A DNA stretch of 64,000 nt from Prevotella sp. (GCA_017623155.1 JAGAPR010000001.1:62001-126000); one strand, 5' to 3'. Numbered from the stretch's first letter, positions 36,709 through 46,620 are shown. The notes: generated by a model from the sequence alone, not told the origin. Numbers and translations: made by a program.

Positions 36709-37179
36709 ATGAAAGACAGAATAAGACAGATAATGGAGGCTCAACACATGAGCCAGCAAGTGTTCGCCCAGTTCATAGAAATGTCGCCGGCTTCGCTCAG
36801 CAGTATCTTCAACGGGCGCACCCGTCCCACCCTGAACATAGTCGAGGCGATAAAAAAGAAGATACCGAACATAAACACCGATTGGCTGATGTTCGGTTCG
36901 GGAGCCATGTTTACCGACAGTGATAATCCTTCTATTGTTGCATCGGAAGACCCGCATGTCGTGTCGGAGCCGACTCTTGATTTTGATGATAACGCATATT
37001 CCACCACCCCGGTGAGCACTCCCGCGACAGGGTTTGGAAATAGTGTAAGAAATACACACCCCGAAGTGGTACGTGAAGAGATAAAATATATTGACAAACC
37101 GCAGCGGAAAATCACCGAGATAAAAATATATTTTGACGACCTCACATACGAGACTTTTGTTCCTTCAAAGGGGAAGTAG
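36709..37179 (+). CDS. XRE-family helix-turn-helix regulator
   Basis: 156 residues. HTH at about 1-65 (IRQIMEAQHMSQQVFAQFIEM, SPASLSSIFNGRTRPT, NTDWLMFGSG). A linker rich in Ser, Thr, Pro and Asp follows (65-110), then a short basic and beta-type end (ITEIKIYFDDLTYETFVPS). It stands alone in a 2.5-kb gene-poor region. Targets unknown; autoregulation through the palindrome at 36646-36661 is likely. Confidence 0.88.
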   Translation: MKDRIRQIMEAQHMSQQVFAQFIEMSPASLSSIFNGRTRPTLNIVEAIKKKIPNINTDWLMFGSGAMFTDSDNPSIVASEDPHVVSEPTLDFDDNAYSTTPVSTPATGFGNSVRNTHPEVVREEIKYIDKPQRKITEIKIYFDDLTYETFVPSKGK

Positions 37180-37269
37180 ATTGTGTCCGACACGGAAAAA
37201 TCGTGACAGATTATTCATGCGTAAACCGGGAAAACTATAATTTTTGATATTTTATTTTCCTTTTTTTGT

Positions 37270-37495
37270 TGAAAAAAACACGTGAGATGGAAGATGGTAA
37301 ATGTGAGATGTTGGATGGTAAATGTGAGATGGAAGATGTATGGCATCCGATATTTCGATTAACAGAGTAACATTTCTCATCTGACATCTACCACCTGCCA
37401 CCTGCCATTTTCCATCTCTCATCTGACATCTACACTTGCCATCTGACATTTCCCATCTCCTATCTGATATTTCCCATTTAACATCTCTCATGCTT
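37270..37495. repeat. CATCT-type minisatellite forming a large imperfect inverted repeat
   Basis: The left half repeats words such as GGTAAATGTGAGATG, the right half their complements (CATCTGACAT, CCATCTCTCATCTGAC). The unit is about 10-15 bases and irregular. A short version follows repeat copy A at 28680-28722, so it travels with the dispersed repeat. Confidence 0.75.
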
Positions 37496-37947
37496 TTTCG
37501 TTAAACAAGCATAAATAAAGTGTCAATATTTATTATGTTAACGTCGCTGAGAATCGATTCTTTTCCAAGAAAAAATTTTTTGGCGCAAATACGCGAATTA
37601 TGGAGCACTTCGCGTAAATATCTATGTATTAAACTGTTATAAAGATTTGCACCGTTTTTCATTGCCTCAAAAACGGTTTTGGTTTCCAATTAGGCCGTAA
37701 TTGCATTCCAATTACGGCCTAATTGCACTCCCGTTAGGCCGTAAATGCAGTGCAATTACGGCCTTATTGCAAGGCAAAAATGTACGAAAAGGAGAAAAGA
37801 GTGGCATTCAATTGTTTACGAATATTAAATAGTTGTCTTTTAAGTTAAATATTTTAAGTTAACAAAACCTACTTTTGAAATTTTGTTTGTAATGTGTTTT
37901 TATTTTCTGTTTGCATATTTTTAGTTAAACGCAAAGTTGAAATGTTA
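37496..37947 (-). repeat. Dispersed intergenic repeat, copy B (inverted)
   Basis: Same order of segments as copies A and C, read on the minus strand: frame of 62 codons (37501-37689), GGCCGTAA/TTACGGCC boxes at about 37690-37765, then the AT-rich arm to about 37947. Confidence 0.85.
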
Positions 37948-38125
37948 ACCCGCATTATTCATACTGTTCCTACTACAAGGGCTGACCGGCAGTGTATCAG
38001 CGTGAGCGCAGCGATGACGATGCCGAATGTAGTAAATCCTACTTTCAAAGAGGAAGAGCGAGCATTGCGCTGAGGTGCTGCCGGTCAGCCCTTGTAGTAG
38101 GAACAGTACGAATAATGCAGGTTAA
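37945..38125. repeat. 181-bp element with 48-bp inverted ends
   Basis: Bases 37945-37992 recur inverted at 38078-38125 with two mismatches; the middle 85 bases contain a further TCAGCG pair and GTAG/CTAC. No frame inside. It could be a MITE-like element or a strongly structured RNA. It directly joins the end of repeat copy B. Confidence 0.85.
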
Positions 38126-38266
38126 AAGCAGGAGCCCCACTTAATCCATAAATGGGATGGTCGGAGTTAAAAGGTGGCTGTCACTTGAAATGCCGGATTA
38201 GCCTTTTTCTGTCATAAAAATGTGTTAATACATTATTAATATATGACATCGCTGATAAAAAAGTTG

Positions 38267-38274
38267 TATCTTTG
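38267..38274 (+). promoter_or_regulatory. -7 box of the pyrK-pyrD operon
   Basis: TATCTTTG, leaving a leader of about 170 bases before the pyrK ATG. The leader has GTAGGTT (about 38330) and AACCTAC (about 38412), which can pair. Confidence 0.6.
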
Positions 38275-38448
38275 CAACATAGAACAGTGAGAATGCTCTG
38301 TTTTGATATGAGTGTGCCGACCGGCGAGTAGGTTTATGTCATGTTCGTCGTGTCGAATATTTTTTATTGTTCTGTATTAAGATAGTATTGAAATAAACTA
38401 CTGCAAAAAACAACCTACGGGCAAACGATAATAACTTGAAACAATAAA

Positions 38449-39225
38449 ATGAAGAAATACATTCTCGACCTTACGGTCAGGGCTGTGGAAAAAGTCAACG
38501 ACAAGTATGTGCTCATACGACTTACCGACGACAATCCGCTGCCCGACATGCGTCCCGGGCAATTCGTTGAAGTGCGTGCCGACGGTACGGCCGACACCTA
38601 TCTGCGTCGCCCTATATCGATAAACTTTGTGGATAAAGAGACTAACGAGCTGTGGCTTCTCGTGGCCATGATTGGCGACGGCACCCGTGCGATAGGGCGT
38701 GTTGCTGCCGGCGACCGTCTTAACTGCGTGCTGCCGCTCGGCAACGGTTTCACCATGCCGCGCTCGTCTGCCGAGCGTGTTCTCCTCGTCGGTGGCGGTG
38801 TGGGTGTCGCTCCGTTGCTTTATATGGGAGCCGAGATGCGCCGTATGGGCTGCGAACCGGTGTTTCTGCTCGGTGCGCGCCGCGGGGCCGATTTGCTGAT
38901 GCTCGATGAGTTTGAGAAGTACGGCCGTGTGTGCGTGACGACGGAAGACGGCTCGGCCGGCGAGCGTGGTTTTGTCACCAATCATTCTCTGCTCGCCGTG
39001 GAGCGTTTCGACCACATTGCCACGTGCGGCCCCAAGCCTATGATGATGGCCGTGGCCCGCTATGCTCGCGAGAATGGTGTTGATTGCGAGGTGTCTTTGG
39101 AGAATATGATGGCCTGCGGAGTGGGGGCGTGCCTCTGCTGCGTGGAGAAAACGGTGGTCGGAAATGAATGCGTGTGCAAGTCCGGTCCTGTGTTTAATAT
39201 AAAGAAACTACTATGGCAGCTTTAA
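38449..39225 (+). CDS. pyrK: Dihydroorotate dehydrogenase B electron-transfer subunit
   Basis: 258 residues. FAD-binding [11 protein letters not shown]-binding [17 protein letters not shown], and a C-terminal 2Fe-2S site CGVGACLCC followed by a further Cys (ECVCKSG). It passes electrons from PyrD to NAD+. pyrD begins 13 bases before the pyrK stop, so the two are coupled. Confidence 0.96.
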   Translation: MKKYILDLTVRAVEKVNDKYVLIRLTDDNPLPDMRPGQFVEVRADGTADTYLRRPISINFVDKETNELWLLVAMIGDGTRAIGRVAAGDRLNCVLPLGNGFTMPRSSAERVLLVGGGVGVAPLLYMGAEMRRMGCEPVFLLGARRGADLLMLDEFEKYGRVCVTTEDGSAGERGFVTNHSLLAVERFDHIATCGPKPMMMAVARYARENGVDCEVSLENMMACGVGACLCCVEKTVVGNECVCKSGPVFNIKKLLWQL

Positions 39226-40124
39226 ATGTAAGGATAAGTGACGGGCTTGAATTGAAAAACCCGGTGATGACCGCATCCGGAACATTCGGCTACGGCCTTG
39301 AGTTTACCGATTTTGTGCCGCTCGACGGCATCGGCGGAATAATCGTGAAGGGAACAACTCTCAATCCCCGTGAGGGCAACGACTATCCCCGCATGGCCGA
39401 GACGGCTCACGGCATGCTCAACTGTGTGGGACTGCAAAACAAGGGCGTGGATTATTTCTGCGAGAACATCTACCCGCAGATAAAGGATATCGACACCAAT
39501 ATGATTGTCAACGTGAGCGGCTCGTCGCCCGACGACTATGCCGAGTGCGCCGCCCGCATCGATGCCCTCGACCGTATTCCGGCAATAGAATTGAATATAT
39601 CGTGCCCCAACGTGAAAGACGGCGGCATGGCTTTCGGCGTCACCTGCGAGGGTGCTGCGAGCGTGGTGCGCGCCGTGCGCCGCCGCTATGGCAAAACACT
39701 CATCGTGAAATTGTCGCCCAACGTGACCGACATTGCCGACATTGCCCGTGCCTGCGAGGCCGAGGGAGCCGACAGCGTGTCGCTCATCAACACGCTCATG
39801 GGCATGTCGATAGACATCGAGCGGCGCTGCTCACGGTTGAGTATCGGTACAGGCGGACTCAGCGGTCCGGCCGTGAAACCTGTGGCTTTGCGAATGGTGT
39901 GGCAGGTGGCAAAAGCCGTCAGCATACCGGTGATAGGCTTGGGGGGCATCAGCAATGCCACCGACGCGATAGAATTTATCATGGCCGGTGCCACGGCGAT
40001 AGAGATAGGTACGGCCAATTTCGTGGATCCGGCCGTGACAATAAAGGTGCGCGACGGCATCAACGAGTGGCTCGACAGCCACGGTTGCGCCTCGGTGACC
40101 GAGATAATCGGTGCGTTGAAATAG
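39213..40124 (+). CDS. pyrD: Dihydroorotate dehydrogenase B catalytic subunit
   Basis: 303 residues; FMN enzyme oxidising dihydroorotate to orotate. [13 protein letters not shown] at the start, [13 protein letters not shown] with the catalytic Cys of class 1[12 protein letters not shown], and [29 protein letters not shown] for FMN phosphate binding. Overlaps pyrK by 13 bases. Confidence 0.97.
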   Translation: MAALNVRISDGLELKNPVMTASGTFGYGLEFTDFVPLDGIGGIIVKGTTLNPREGNDYPRMAETAHGMLNCVGLQNKGVDYFCENIYPQIKDIDTNMIVNVSGSSPDDYAECAARIDALDRIPAIELNISCPNVKDGGMAFGVTCEGAASVVRAVRRRYGKTLIVKLSPNVTDIADIARACEAEGADSVSLINTLMGMSIDIERRCSRLSIGTGGLSGPAVKPVALRMVWQVAKAVSIPVIGLGGISNATDAIEFIMAGATAIEIGTANFVDPAVTIKVRDGINEWLDSHGCASVTEIIGALK

Positions 40125-40207
40125 ACGAAAGCAGAGTTGCCAATTTGGCTTCGCACCCTGTTCCCACCGTAAATATTTGATATAAGCCGTCAATAAATGG
40201 CATTTAA

Positions 40208-40239
40208 TTTGATGTATAAAATCAAAAAAAGTATATTTG
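40208..40239 (+). promoter_or_regulatory. Promoter of the pectate-lyase-like gene
   Basis: -33 TTTG 40208-40211, 20 bases, -7 TATATTTG 40232-40239; ATG at 40275. Confidence 0.8.
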
Positions 40240-40274
40240 TGAGTTGAACTATTAACATGTAAACTATTTATATA

Positions 40275-43200
40275 ATGAAAACTAAAACCAAAATGATGTT
40301 ATGCCTGTTGCTTGCAGGCAGTACACTGAGTGTCGACGCACAGCAGTTGGCATTCCCCGGAGCTCAGGGATGGGGACGCTATGCCACCGGCGGACGTACG
40401 GGTACGGTGTATCACGTGACTAACCTTAACGACAGCGGCGCCGGTTCGCTCCGCGATGCCATCAGCCAGTCAAACCGTATCATCGTGTTCGATGTGGCCG
40501 GAGTGATTAAAATCAGTAGCAGGCTTGTCTTCAAGAACAACCTCTACGTTGCCGGACAGACGGCACCGGGAGAGGGAATCACCGTCTATGGCAATGGCGT
40601 GTCGTTCTCGGGGGCCAACAACATCATCGTCCGTCACATGCGTTTCCGCATGGGACATAAGGGTGATTCGGGCAAGGATGCAGCCGGAATAGCAAACGGA
40701 ACGAACATGATTTTCGACCATTGCTCGTTTTCTTGGGGACTCGACGAGACATTCTCAATCAACCCCGACGGCAAGGGCACGAACCCGGAGAACATCACTA
40801 TCTCGAACACCATCATGGGACAGGGTCTCATGACGCACTCTGCCGGCGGACTGATGCAGAGCGACAACATCACGCTCTACCGCAACCTGTACTGCGACAA
40901 TGCCACTCGTAACAACAAGGTGAAGGGCAAGAACCAGTATGTGAACAACATCGTGTATAACTGGTCGAACGCCGCTTACATCATGGGAGGCGACTCTGAG
41001 GGGCAGTCATACTGCAACATAGAGAGCAATCTCTTCATCAACGGTCCGGCGAAGGGTGGAGCCGCTTTCACGGGAGGTAACTCAAACTTCCATTTCTACG
41101 GCGATGACAACTGGCAGGACCGTAACATGGATGGCGTGTTCGACCCGGTATTGGTCACCGACTACTCGGCTTCCGACCGCCAGTCTACACCCTACGACTA
41201 TCCTGAACTGGAGAAGTTCCCCGGCAATACGCTCATCGAGAACCTGTTGCCTACGGTCGGCGCTTCGCTGCCTTACCGCGACTATTCGGACTATTACATG
41301 ATAGACGAGGTGATGTCGTTCGGCAAGAAGGGTGAACTTATATCCAATGAGGAAAACTTAATCTACGGCGCTCCCGACACATGGAAATTATGGGGAGGCG
41401 AGAAACGCGTGGATACCGATGGCGACGGAATGCCCGACGAGTGGGAGACGGCCAACGGAACAGACCCGAACAAGAACGATGCCATGACCATTGCAGCCAA
41501 CGGTTATGCCAATATTGAGAACTATATCAACAGCATAACGGCGGAAGACCGCGACTATTTCCTCCGCGCTCCGATGTGTCTTGAGCTTGGAACAGCGTCT
41601 ACAACGACACTGAAAATAGACTGGCGCGACTATACTTACGAGGAGGAAGGATTTGCAATAGAGGTAAAGAAGGGCGACAGCTTCGTGGAAGTGGGCCGCA
41701 CCTCAGCCGGAATAACAAGCTATGTAATCACAGGTTTGGAGCCCGGTACACAATACTTGGTGCGTGTGCGTGCTTTCGCAGGCGACAAAACATCTGAGTA
41801 TACGCCCGAAGTTCAAATGACAACACGGCCTCTCGAAGTAGGCGTGATAGACATAGACACTTACGAGCCGGACCTTACATGGAACAAGAACATTACATCA
41901 TGGGACAACACCACGCAGGGATGGAACGGCGGCAGCGACGTGTTTGCCGACGGTAAGACCGTGCTCTTCGACGTATCGGAGGATGCAGTCGTCACACTCG
42001 ACCAGACAGTAGAGCCTGCCGCAGTCGTTGTCAAGGGCGATGCAGACCTGACCATCAACGGAACAGGCTCTATCGGCGGCGCTTCAACATCGGTGAACAA
42101 AGCCGGTGAGGGCACTCTCGCACTCAACACGGTTAACAGCTACAAGGGCGCAACCGTGCTGCATGAGGGCGTTTTGGAGTTCAATACGTTGAAAAACGGC
42201 GGTGTACCGAGCGCGATAGGTGCAAGCGTGGAGTTTGCTCAGAACTGGTTGTTCGACGGCGGAACGTATAAGTACACCGGAGCGTCAACCTCTACAAACC
42301 GCGCGGCCAAGATAAACCGCGAGACTGAGCTTAACATTGCCAACAAGGCAGCGACAATCACCATGACCGGAACATTCGAGGGTGACGGCGATTTCGCTCT
42401 CGGCGGCGAGGGCCAGCTCACTGTCGGCACGACAAAGTTCTTCGGTTATAAAGGTGCGACAATTCTGAACGGCGGTACTTTGTATCTCAGCACTACTGAT
42501 ATTTCAAAGGCCGGCATCGGTTCTTCTTCCAAGCTCGTGATGGCCGGTGGCCACTTGAAGACCAAAGGAGAGTCGAATGGTTATGAGACATATTCGTTCC
42601 CGATAGAGGTTAAGGAAGGAACGACATCCCAGTTCAGCCCGAACCGCAATTGTTATATAAAGAACAATGTTACCGGTGGCGGTGATTTACAGCTCAATAT
42701 TCCGTATCTGCGTGAATATATCAGCGTTGGATGGCCCGAGTTTACAGGTCGGTTGATAGCCAACGGCAAATCATCGGAAAGCGACGGCTCGCTCCTTCTC
42801 TTCGAGAAAAACGTTGCCGCACCATACGTGATAGAGCTTAAAGGAAATGCACGAATAGCCAACTGGACAACAACAGGCAACATGACCATCGGTGGTCTGG
42901 CAGGTGTGAGCGGCACATATCTCAGCGGTTCCGGCAAGAATACCAAAGACTTTACTTGTACATGGACAGTCGGTAGTGCCAATACGAACGAGACTTTCGC
43001 CGGAAAGATAAACAACTGGGCTTGCCAAGGTCATTCATATACCGGTACTGTGAACATCGTTAAGGTGGGAACGGGCGATTGGCGCCTTACAGGAAGCAAT
43101 GATTACAAGGGCACTACAAAGGTAAATGGCGGTCAGCTCATCGTGAACGGAAGCAACTCGGGTAAGGGTGCCGTTACCGTTGCTGCCGAAGCAGTGCTGA

Positions 43201-43733
43201 AAGGCAAGGGAACCGTTGCCGGAAAGGTCACTGTGAACAAAGACGCCACGGTGTTTGCCGGCGATACTCTCATCAACGGTGACGTGCTGAAGCTCACAGG
43301 CGGATGCACGGTAAATGCCGGTGGTATCGTGGAGATACCGTTGTATTCAGACGGAGAGACAGCCAAGGCGAACAAGATAAAGGTCACCGGCTCGTTCATC
43401 ATCAACGATGCAGTGCTTAATCTCAACCTGACAGATGCCGAGGAGATTGCCGACGATCAGGCGTTCACGGTGTTCGACCTCAGTGGCGCTACTGTCAGCG
43501 GAACAGGATTTGCCACAATTCAGCCCGAGGTTCCGTCCGGAACACAGCATTGGGATACGAGCGAACTTCTTGTGACAGGTAAGATTTATGCCCGTAACAA
43601 GGCTACTTCTGCCATCGAAGGTGTTAATGCCGACGTGAACAACGCTCCGAAATACGACCTTAGCGGCCGTCGTGCGGATGATGCCGCAAAGGGATTGTAT
43701 ATCCAAAACGGTAAGAAGTACATTAAGAAATAA
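40275..43733 (+). CDS. Large secreted pectate-lyase-like (PL1) protein with Fn3 and autotransporter-type repeats
   Basis: 1152 residues; signal peptide ending near VDAQQ. Residues 25-430 are a right-handed beta-helix of the PL1 type (LAFPGAQGWGRYATGG, FDVAGVIKISSRLV, MIFDHCSFSWGLDETF). A calcium-type DTDGDGMPDEWE segment is near 380-390. A fibronectin type III-like domain spans about 430-515. Several PATR-like autotransporter repeats follow (NKAGEGTLALNTVNSYKGAT, GTGDWRLTGSNDYKGTTKV). The end, YDLSGRRADDAAKGLYIQNG, is the short C-terminal motif of many secreted Bacteroidales proteins. Polysaccharide (pectin-like) cleavage at the cell surface is likely. No PUL partners are nearby. Confidence 0.9.
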   Translation: MKTKTKMMLCLLLAGSTLSVDAQQLAFPGAQGWGRYATGGRTGTVYHVTNLNDSGAGSLRDAISQSNRIIVFDVAGVIKISSRLVFKNNLYVAGQTAPGEGITVYGNGVSFSGANNIIVRHMRFRMGHKGDSGKDAAGIANGTNMIFDHCSFSWGLDETFSINPDGKGTNPENITISNTIMGQGLMTHSAGGLMQSDNITLYRNLYCDNATRNNKVKGKNQYVNNIVYNWSNAAYIMGGDSEGQSYCNIESNLFINGPAKGGAAFTGGNSNFHFYGDDNWQDRNMDGVFDPVLVTDYSASDRQSTPYDYPELEKFPGNTLIENLLPTVGASLPYRDYSDYYMIDEVMSFGKKGELISNEENLIYGAPDTWKLWGGEKRVDTDGDGMPDEWETANGTDPNKNDAMTIAANGYANIENYINSITAEDRDYFLRAPMCLELGTASTTTLKIDWRDYTYEEEGFAIEVKKGDSFVEVGRTSAGITSYVITGLEPGTQYLVRVRAFAGDKTSEYTPEVQMTTRPLEVGVIDIDTYEPDLTWNKNITSWDNTTQGWNGGSDVFADGKTVLFDVSEDAVVTLDQTVEPAAVVVKGDADLTINGTGSIGGASTSVNKAGEGTLALNTVNSYKGATVLHEGVLEFNTLKNGGVPSAIGASVEFAQNWLFDGGTYKYTGASTSTNRAAKINRETELNIANKAATITMTGTFEGDGDFALGGEGQLTVGTTKFFGYKGATILNGGTLYLSTTDISKAGIGSSSKLVMAGGHLKTKGESNGYETYSFPIEVKEGTTSQFSPNRNCYIKNNVTGGGDLQLNIPYLREYISVGWPEFTGRLIANGKSSESDGSLLLFEKNVAAPYVIELKGNARIANWTTTGNMTIGGLAGVSGTYLSGSGKNTKDFTCTWTVGSANTNETFAGKINNWACQGHSYTGTVNIVKVGTGDWRLTGSNDYKGTTKVNGGQLIVNGSNSGKGAVTVAAEAVLKGKGTVAGKVTVNKDATVFAGDTLINGDVLKLTGGCTVNAGGIVEIPLYSDGETAKANKIKVTGSFIINDAVLNLNLTDAEEIADDQAFTVFDLSGATVSGTGFATIQPEVPSGTQHWDTSELLVTGKIYARNKATSAIEGVNADVNNAPKYDLSGRRADDAAKGLYIQNGKKYIKK

Positions 43734-43742
43734 GTCGTTTGT

Positions 43743-43890
43743 GGCCGTAAGCGGCGATTAACCGCAGCTTACGGCCGCAACTATTATAACTCTTGCGGAT
43801 AGACTCGGAGAGTATTTTATAAAAAGCGGAGATGCAAAAGCATGGTGACGCGATATAATCACCGGCCGATGTATCTCCGCTTTTCTTGTT
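43743..43890. terminator. Two hairpins after the pectate-lyase-like gene
   Basis: First: GGCCGTAAGC (43743-43752) with GCTTACGGCC (43767-43776), plus inner GCGG/CCGC. Second: AAAAGCGGAGAT (43822-43833) with ATCTCCGCTTTT (43873-43884). Confidence 0.7.
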
Positions 43891-43907
43891 ATTATAAGTC
43901 ATTATAT

Positions 43908-44002
43908 AAAAAATGAGGGCAGCCAACCGGCTACCCTCAACCAACACAAAAACTAAACTAGACTTAACTAAAATTATTAACGATTTTCACAAACCCTCAA
44001 TA
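43908..44002 (-). ncRNA. Candidate small RNA, about 95 nt
   Basis: On the minus strand a full promoter (44040-44009) is followed by about 85 bases with no useful frame and then a 10-bp hairpin GAGGGTAGCC-GGTT-GGCTGCCCTC with six T after CA. Start and end are inferred from these signals. TTGAGGG occurs twice (near the 5' end and in the terminator stem). It lies just downstream of aroC and may also receive readthrough. Confidence 0.6.
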
Positions 44003-44008
44003 ACGATA

Positions 44009-44040
44009 CAAAGATACGCTTTTTTATGAAAGCGACCAAA
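44009..44040 (-). promoter_or_regulatory. Promoter of the candidate small RNA
   Basis: Minus strand -33 TTTG at 44040-44037, 20-base spacer, -7 TATCTTTG at 44016-44009. No protein gene follows in this direction. Confidence 0.75.
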
Positions 44041-44074
44041 TGTTTTGATGCCTTTTTTTTGTTTAAACACATTT

Positions 44075-45151
44075 TTATGATGTTTTTACCGTTTTATTAA
44101 GCAAATAGTAATCCAAAATGGTCATTGCGGCCATTGCTTCCACTATTGGCACCGCTCTCGGCAGAACACACGGGTCGTGTCTTCCGCGTGCGGTCAGTGT
44201 GGTGTTTGTCATGTCCTTGTTCACGGTGTCTTGTTCCATCAGCAGCGTGGCAACTGGTTTGAAAGCCACTCTGAAATAGATGTCTTCACCATTGCTTATT
44301 CCGCCTTGTATTCCGCCGCTGTGGTTGGTCTTTGTTCTTATTTGTCCGTTTTCCGCAATGAAGATATCGTTCTGTTGCGAGCCGCGCGATGCCACACAGT
44401 CAAATCCCTCGCCATATTCAAATCCTTTAACGGCGTTTATTCCGAGCATGGCGGCACCGAGAGCGGCGTGCAGTTTTCCTGCTTCCGGCTCGCCGAGTCC
44501 GGCCGGGCATCCTTTTATTACGCATGTGATGATGCCGCCGATAGTGTCTCCTTCGGCCTTTACATCCCTTATCAGTTGTTCCATTCGTGCGGCGGCATCT
44601 TCGTCCGGACATCGAACGGCGTTTGTTTCCGTTTTCGACAGGTCGTGCTTGCGGTAGTCTCGGTCGATAGAAATATTGCCCACTTGCGATGTATATGCCT
44701 GCACGCTGATGCCGAGCCGGCTGAGAGCGAGCTTCGCAAAAGCCCCGGCCACGCATCGACTTATCGTTATCCGTGCCGACGAACGGCCCCCGCCGCGATG
44801 GTCTCGCGTGCCGTATTTGTTATAATATGTATAGTCGGCGTGCGATGGTCTGAACACTTCACGCATGTTGTCGTAGTCGTGTGAGTGCTGGTTTGTGTTG
44901 CGCACGATGAAGCCTATGGGGCATCCTGTGGTCTTCCCATCGAACACTCCGCTGAGAATTTCCACCTTGTCTGCCTCTTTCCGGCCGGTAGTTATGTCGC
45001 TTTGTCCCGGGCGTCGTCTGTCGAGTTCGCGCTGAATGAAGTCTGTGTCGACGCATATACCGGCCGGCATGCCGTCGATTACTCCTCCGATGGCATCTCC
45101 GTGGCTTTCGCCGAACGTGGTCAGCGTGAATATTTTACCGAATGTGTTCAT
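44075..45151 (-). CDS. aroC: Chorismate synthase
   Basis: 358 residues from the ATG at 45151. [54 protein letters not shown] and [17 protein letters not shown] are signature motifs; it converts EPSP to chorismate with reduced FMN. A 44-residue Arg-rich upstream extension is only the other frame of the slyD tail and is rejected. It starts 17 bases after slyD. It supplies chorismate to the Phe/Tyr operon at 50-54 kb. Confidence 0.97.
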   Translation of the reverse strand: MNTFGKIFTLTTFGESHGDAIGGVIDGMPAGICVDTDFIQRELDRRRPGQSDITTGRKEADKVEILSGVFDGKTTGCPIGFIVRNTNQHSHDYDNMREVFRPSHADYTYYNKYGTRDHRGGGRSSARITISRCVAGAFAKLALSRLGISVQAYTSQVGNISIDRDYRKHDLSKTETNAVRCPDEDAAARMEQLIRDVKAEGDTIGGIITCVIKGCPAGLGEPEAGKLHAALGAAMLGINAVKGFEYGEGFDCVASRGSQQNDIFIAENGQIRTKTNHSGGIQGGISNGEDIYFRVAFKPVATLLMEQDTVNKDMTNTTLTARGRHDPCVLPRAVPIVEAMAAMTILDYYLLNKTVKTS

Positions 45152-45168
45152 TCTTTTCTGTCGTTTTA

Positions 45169-45783
45169 TCAGTGGCAGTGCCCGCATCCGCAGTCGCCGT
45201 CGTGGTGATGGCTTCCGCAATCGCAGTCGCCGTCTTGATGCCCTCCGCATCCTCCGCCGCAGTCGCCGCATCCGCATCCGCAACCTTCGCCGCTCAGTCG
45301 GTTTATCATTCCCTGTATTTCCTCGTTTGTCGCCTCGCGGCTTTCAACGACAGTACCTTTGAAGTTTAGGCTTTTTCCTGCCAGCGGGTGGTTTAAATCC
45401 ATCTTAACCTTGCTGTCGTCGACGCTCAGTACACGGCCGTAAAACCTGTTTCCGTCTTCGTTTTGCAGCGGCACGATGGCATCTTTGTATATGTGCTCAT
45501 GGTCGAAATGTCCGTTGATGCAGAACATTTCGCGCTCGAGGTCGAGCACGCGCTCCTGTTCGTAGTCGCCGTATGCCTCTTCTTTTGTGAGCGTGAAGTC
45601 GAACGTGTCGCCCTTTGCCAGTTCCACGATGTTTTTCTCAAATGCTTCGAGTGTGATGCCGAAGCCGCTGATAAACTGAAACGGCTGTCCTTCGTTTGTT
45701 TCTTCCTCCAGTTTACTCTCTCCGTTGTTCACCGTGTACAATTTGTAGTCCACGGCGATGTACTTATTTATTTGCTTTTCCAT
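45169..45783 (-). CDS. slyD: SlyD-type peptidyl-prolyl isomerase with metal-binding tail
   Basis: 204 residues. FKBP part with [23 protein letters not shown], split by the IF chaperone insert ([14 protein letters not shown]), then [16 protein letters not shown]. The last about 35 residues are almost only Cys, Gly, His and Asp ([17 protein letters not shown] and on), a nickel/zinc-binding tail as in SlyD of other bacteria. Folding helper and metal chaperone. Cotranscribed with aroC. Confidence 0.95.
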   Translation of the reverse strand: MEKQINKYIAVDYKLYTVNNGESKLEEETNEGQPFQFISGFGITLEAFEKNIVELAKGDTFDFTLTKEEAYGDYEQERVLDLEREMFCINGHFDHEHIYKDAIVPLQNEDGNRFYGRVLSVDDSKVKMDLNHPLAGKSLNFKGTVVESREATNEEIQGMINRLSGEGCGCGCGDCGGGCGGHQDGDCDCGSHHHDGDCGCGHCH

Positions 45784-46161
45784 AATTCTGTCTGTATTTA
45801 TTTTTACTTTTGCAAAGATAATACTTTTTATGCTTGTTGCGGCATATAATGTTGTTTTTAAGCCCGGTAAAGAATGTTTTTTGTTGAAAACCGATTGCGG
45901 TACGGTGTAAAACGACAGAAAATGATAATGAATTTAAAAAACACTTGTTTCTTTGATGTGGGTCAACAAAAGACCACTGTGTGCGCAAACAGTGACGAAA
46001 AATCATTGCGAGAACATTAAACCATCGTAACTTTGCACCGTCAAAAGGACAAAAGGATAACACAATAAAGGTATTGGAACTTGGGTAAAAAGATTTATTT
46101 CAGGTTTTAAGTATTCAGGTAAAAAGATTGTTTAAATTAAGGAAAAGAAAGGGTAACAAAG
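45784..46161. other. Divergent promoter region
   Basis: Minus-strand -7 TATCTTTG at 45820-45813 serves slyD. Plus-strand TTG 46006-46008, 19 bases, TAACTTTG 46028-46035 serves the 120-residue gene, leaving a leader of about 120 bases. Nothing else seen. Confidence 0.6.
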
Positions 46162-46524
46162 ATGAAAAAGATTTTTTTGACGGTAGCTGCCGTATTTTGC
46201 ATGATGCCGATGTGTGCCGAGAATGAAAACACTGAGAGCGTGACAGCGGTCAACACTTACGATATGAGTGTGAATATCCGCAGACTTGGCAACGTATTGG
46301 GGCTGACAACCGACCAGATGGAGACGGTGAGCAATATTCATCATGCGTTTTGTGATGAGATGATGATGGCTTCTCAGGCTCACGGCGACGACCGTAAGGC
46401 ACTCGTAGACGAGGCCGTGACAAGAGATTTGAAGTATATGGCCTACGTTCTCACGCCGGTACAGATGGGCAAATACGAGCTTCTGCTCAACACGACACTT
46501 GAAAACAAGGGATTGAAACAGTAA
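46162..46524 (+). CDS. Small secreted protein of unknown function
   Basis: 120 residues. Signal peptide MKKIFLTVAAVFCMMPMCA; mature part helical (LGNVLGLTTDQMETVSNIHHAFCDEMMMASQ, LTPVQMGKYELLLNTTLENKG). The pattern LTxxQM twice resembles periplasmic helical proteins of the Spy/DUF4890 kind, but I cannot assign it. Own promoter and terminator. Confidence 0.75.
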   Translation: MKKIFLTVAAVFCMMPMCAENENTESVTAVNTYDMSVNIRRLGNVLGLTTDQMETVSNIHHAFCDEMMMASQAHGDDRKALVDEAVTRDLKYMAYVLTPVQMGKYELLLNTTLENKGLKQ

Positions 46525-46551
46525 GTTTGAATATTGATGTAAAGCGTGGAT

Positions 46552-46606
46552 AAAAAGTCATAACCGTGCTATTGCTTTTAAAGCGATGCCGGTTGTGACT
46601 TTTTTC
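46552..46606 (+). terminator. Intrinsic terminator
   Basis: AAAAAGTCATAACCG (46552-46566) with CGGTTGTGACTTTTTT (from 46590), with one mismatch, ending in T-rich sequence. Confidence 0.8.
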
Positions 46607-46620
46607 GTGCATTCGTAATA

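Noticed and set aside
38275-38448. Riboswitch or attenuator in the pyrK leader
   Set aside because: The leader is long, but I found no terminator hairpin, no leader frame and no motif I know; only a weak 7-base pairing.
45152-45283. Arg-rich 44-residue N-terminal extension of chorismate synthase
   Set aside because: It is the other reading frame of the Cys/Gly/His tail of slyD; AroC proteins start at the ATG at 45151.
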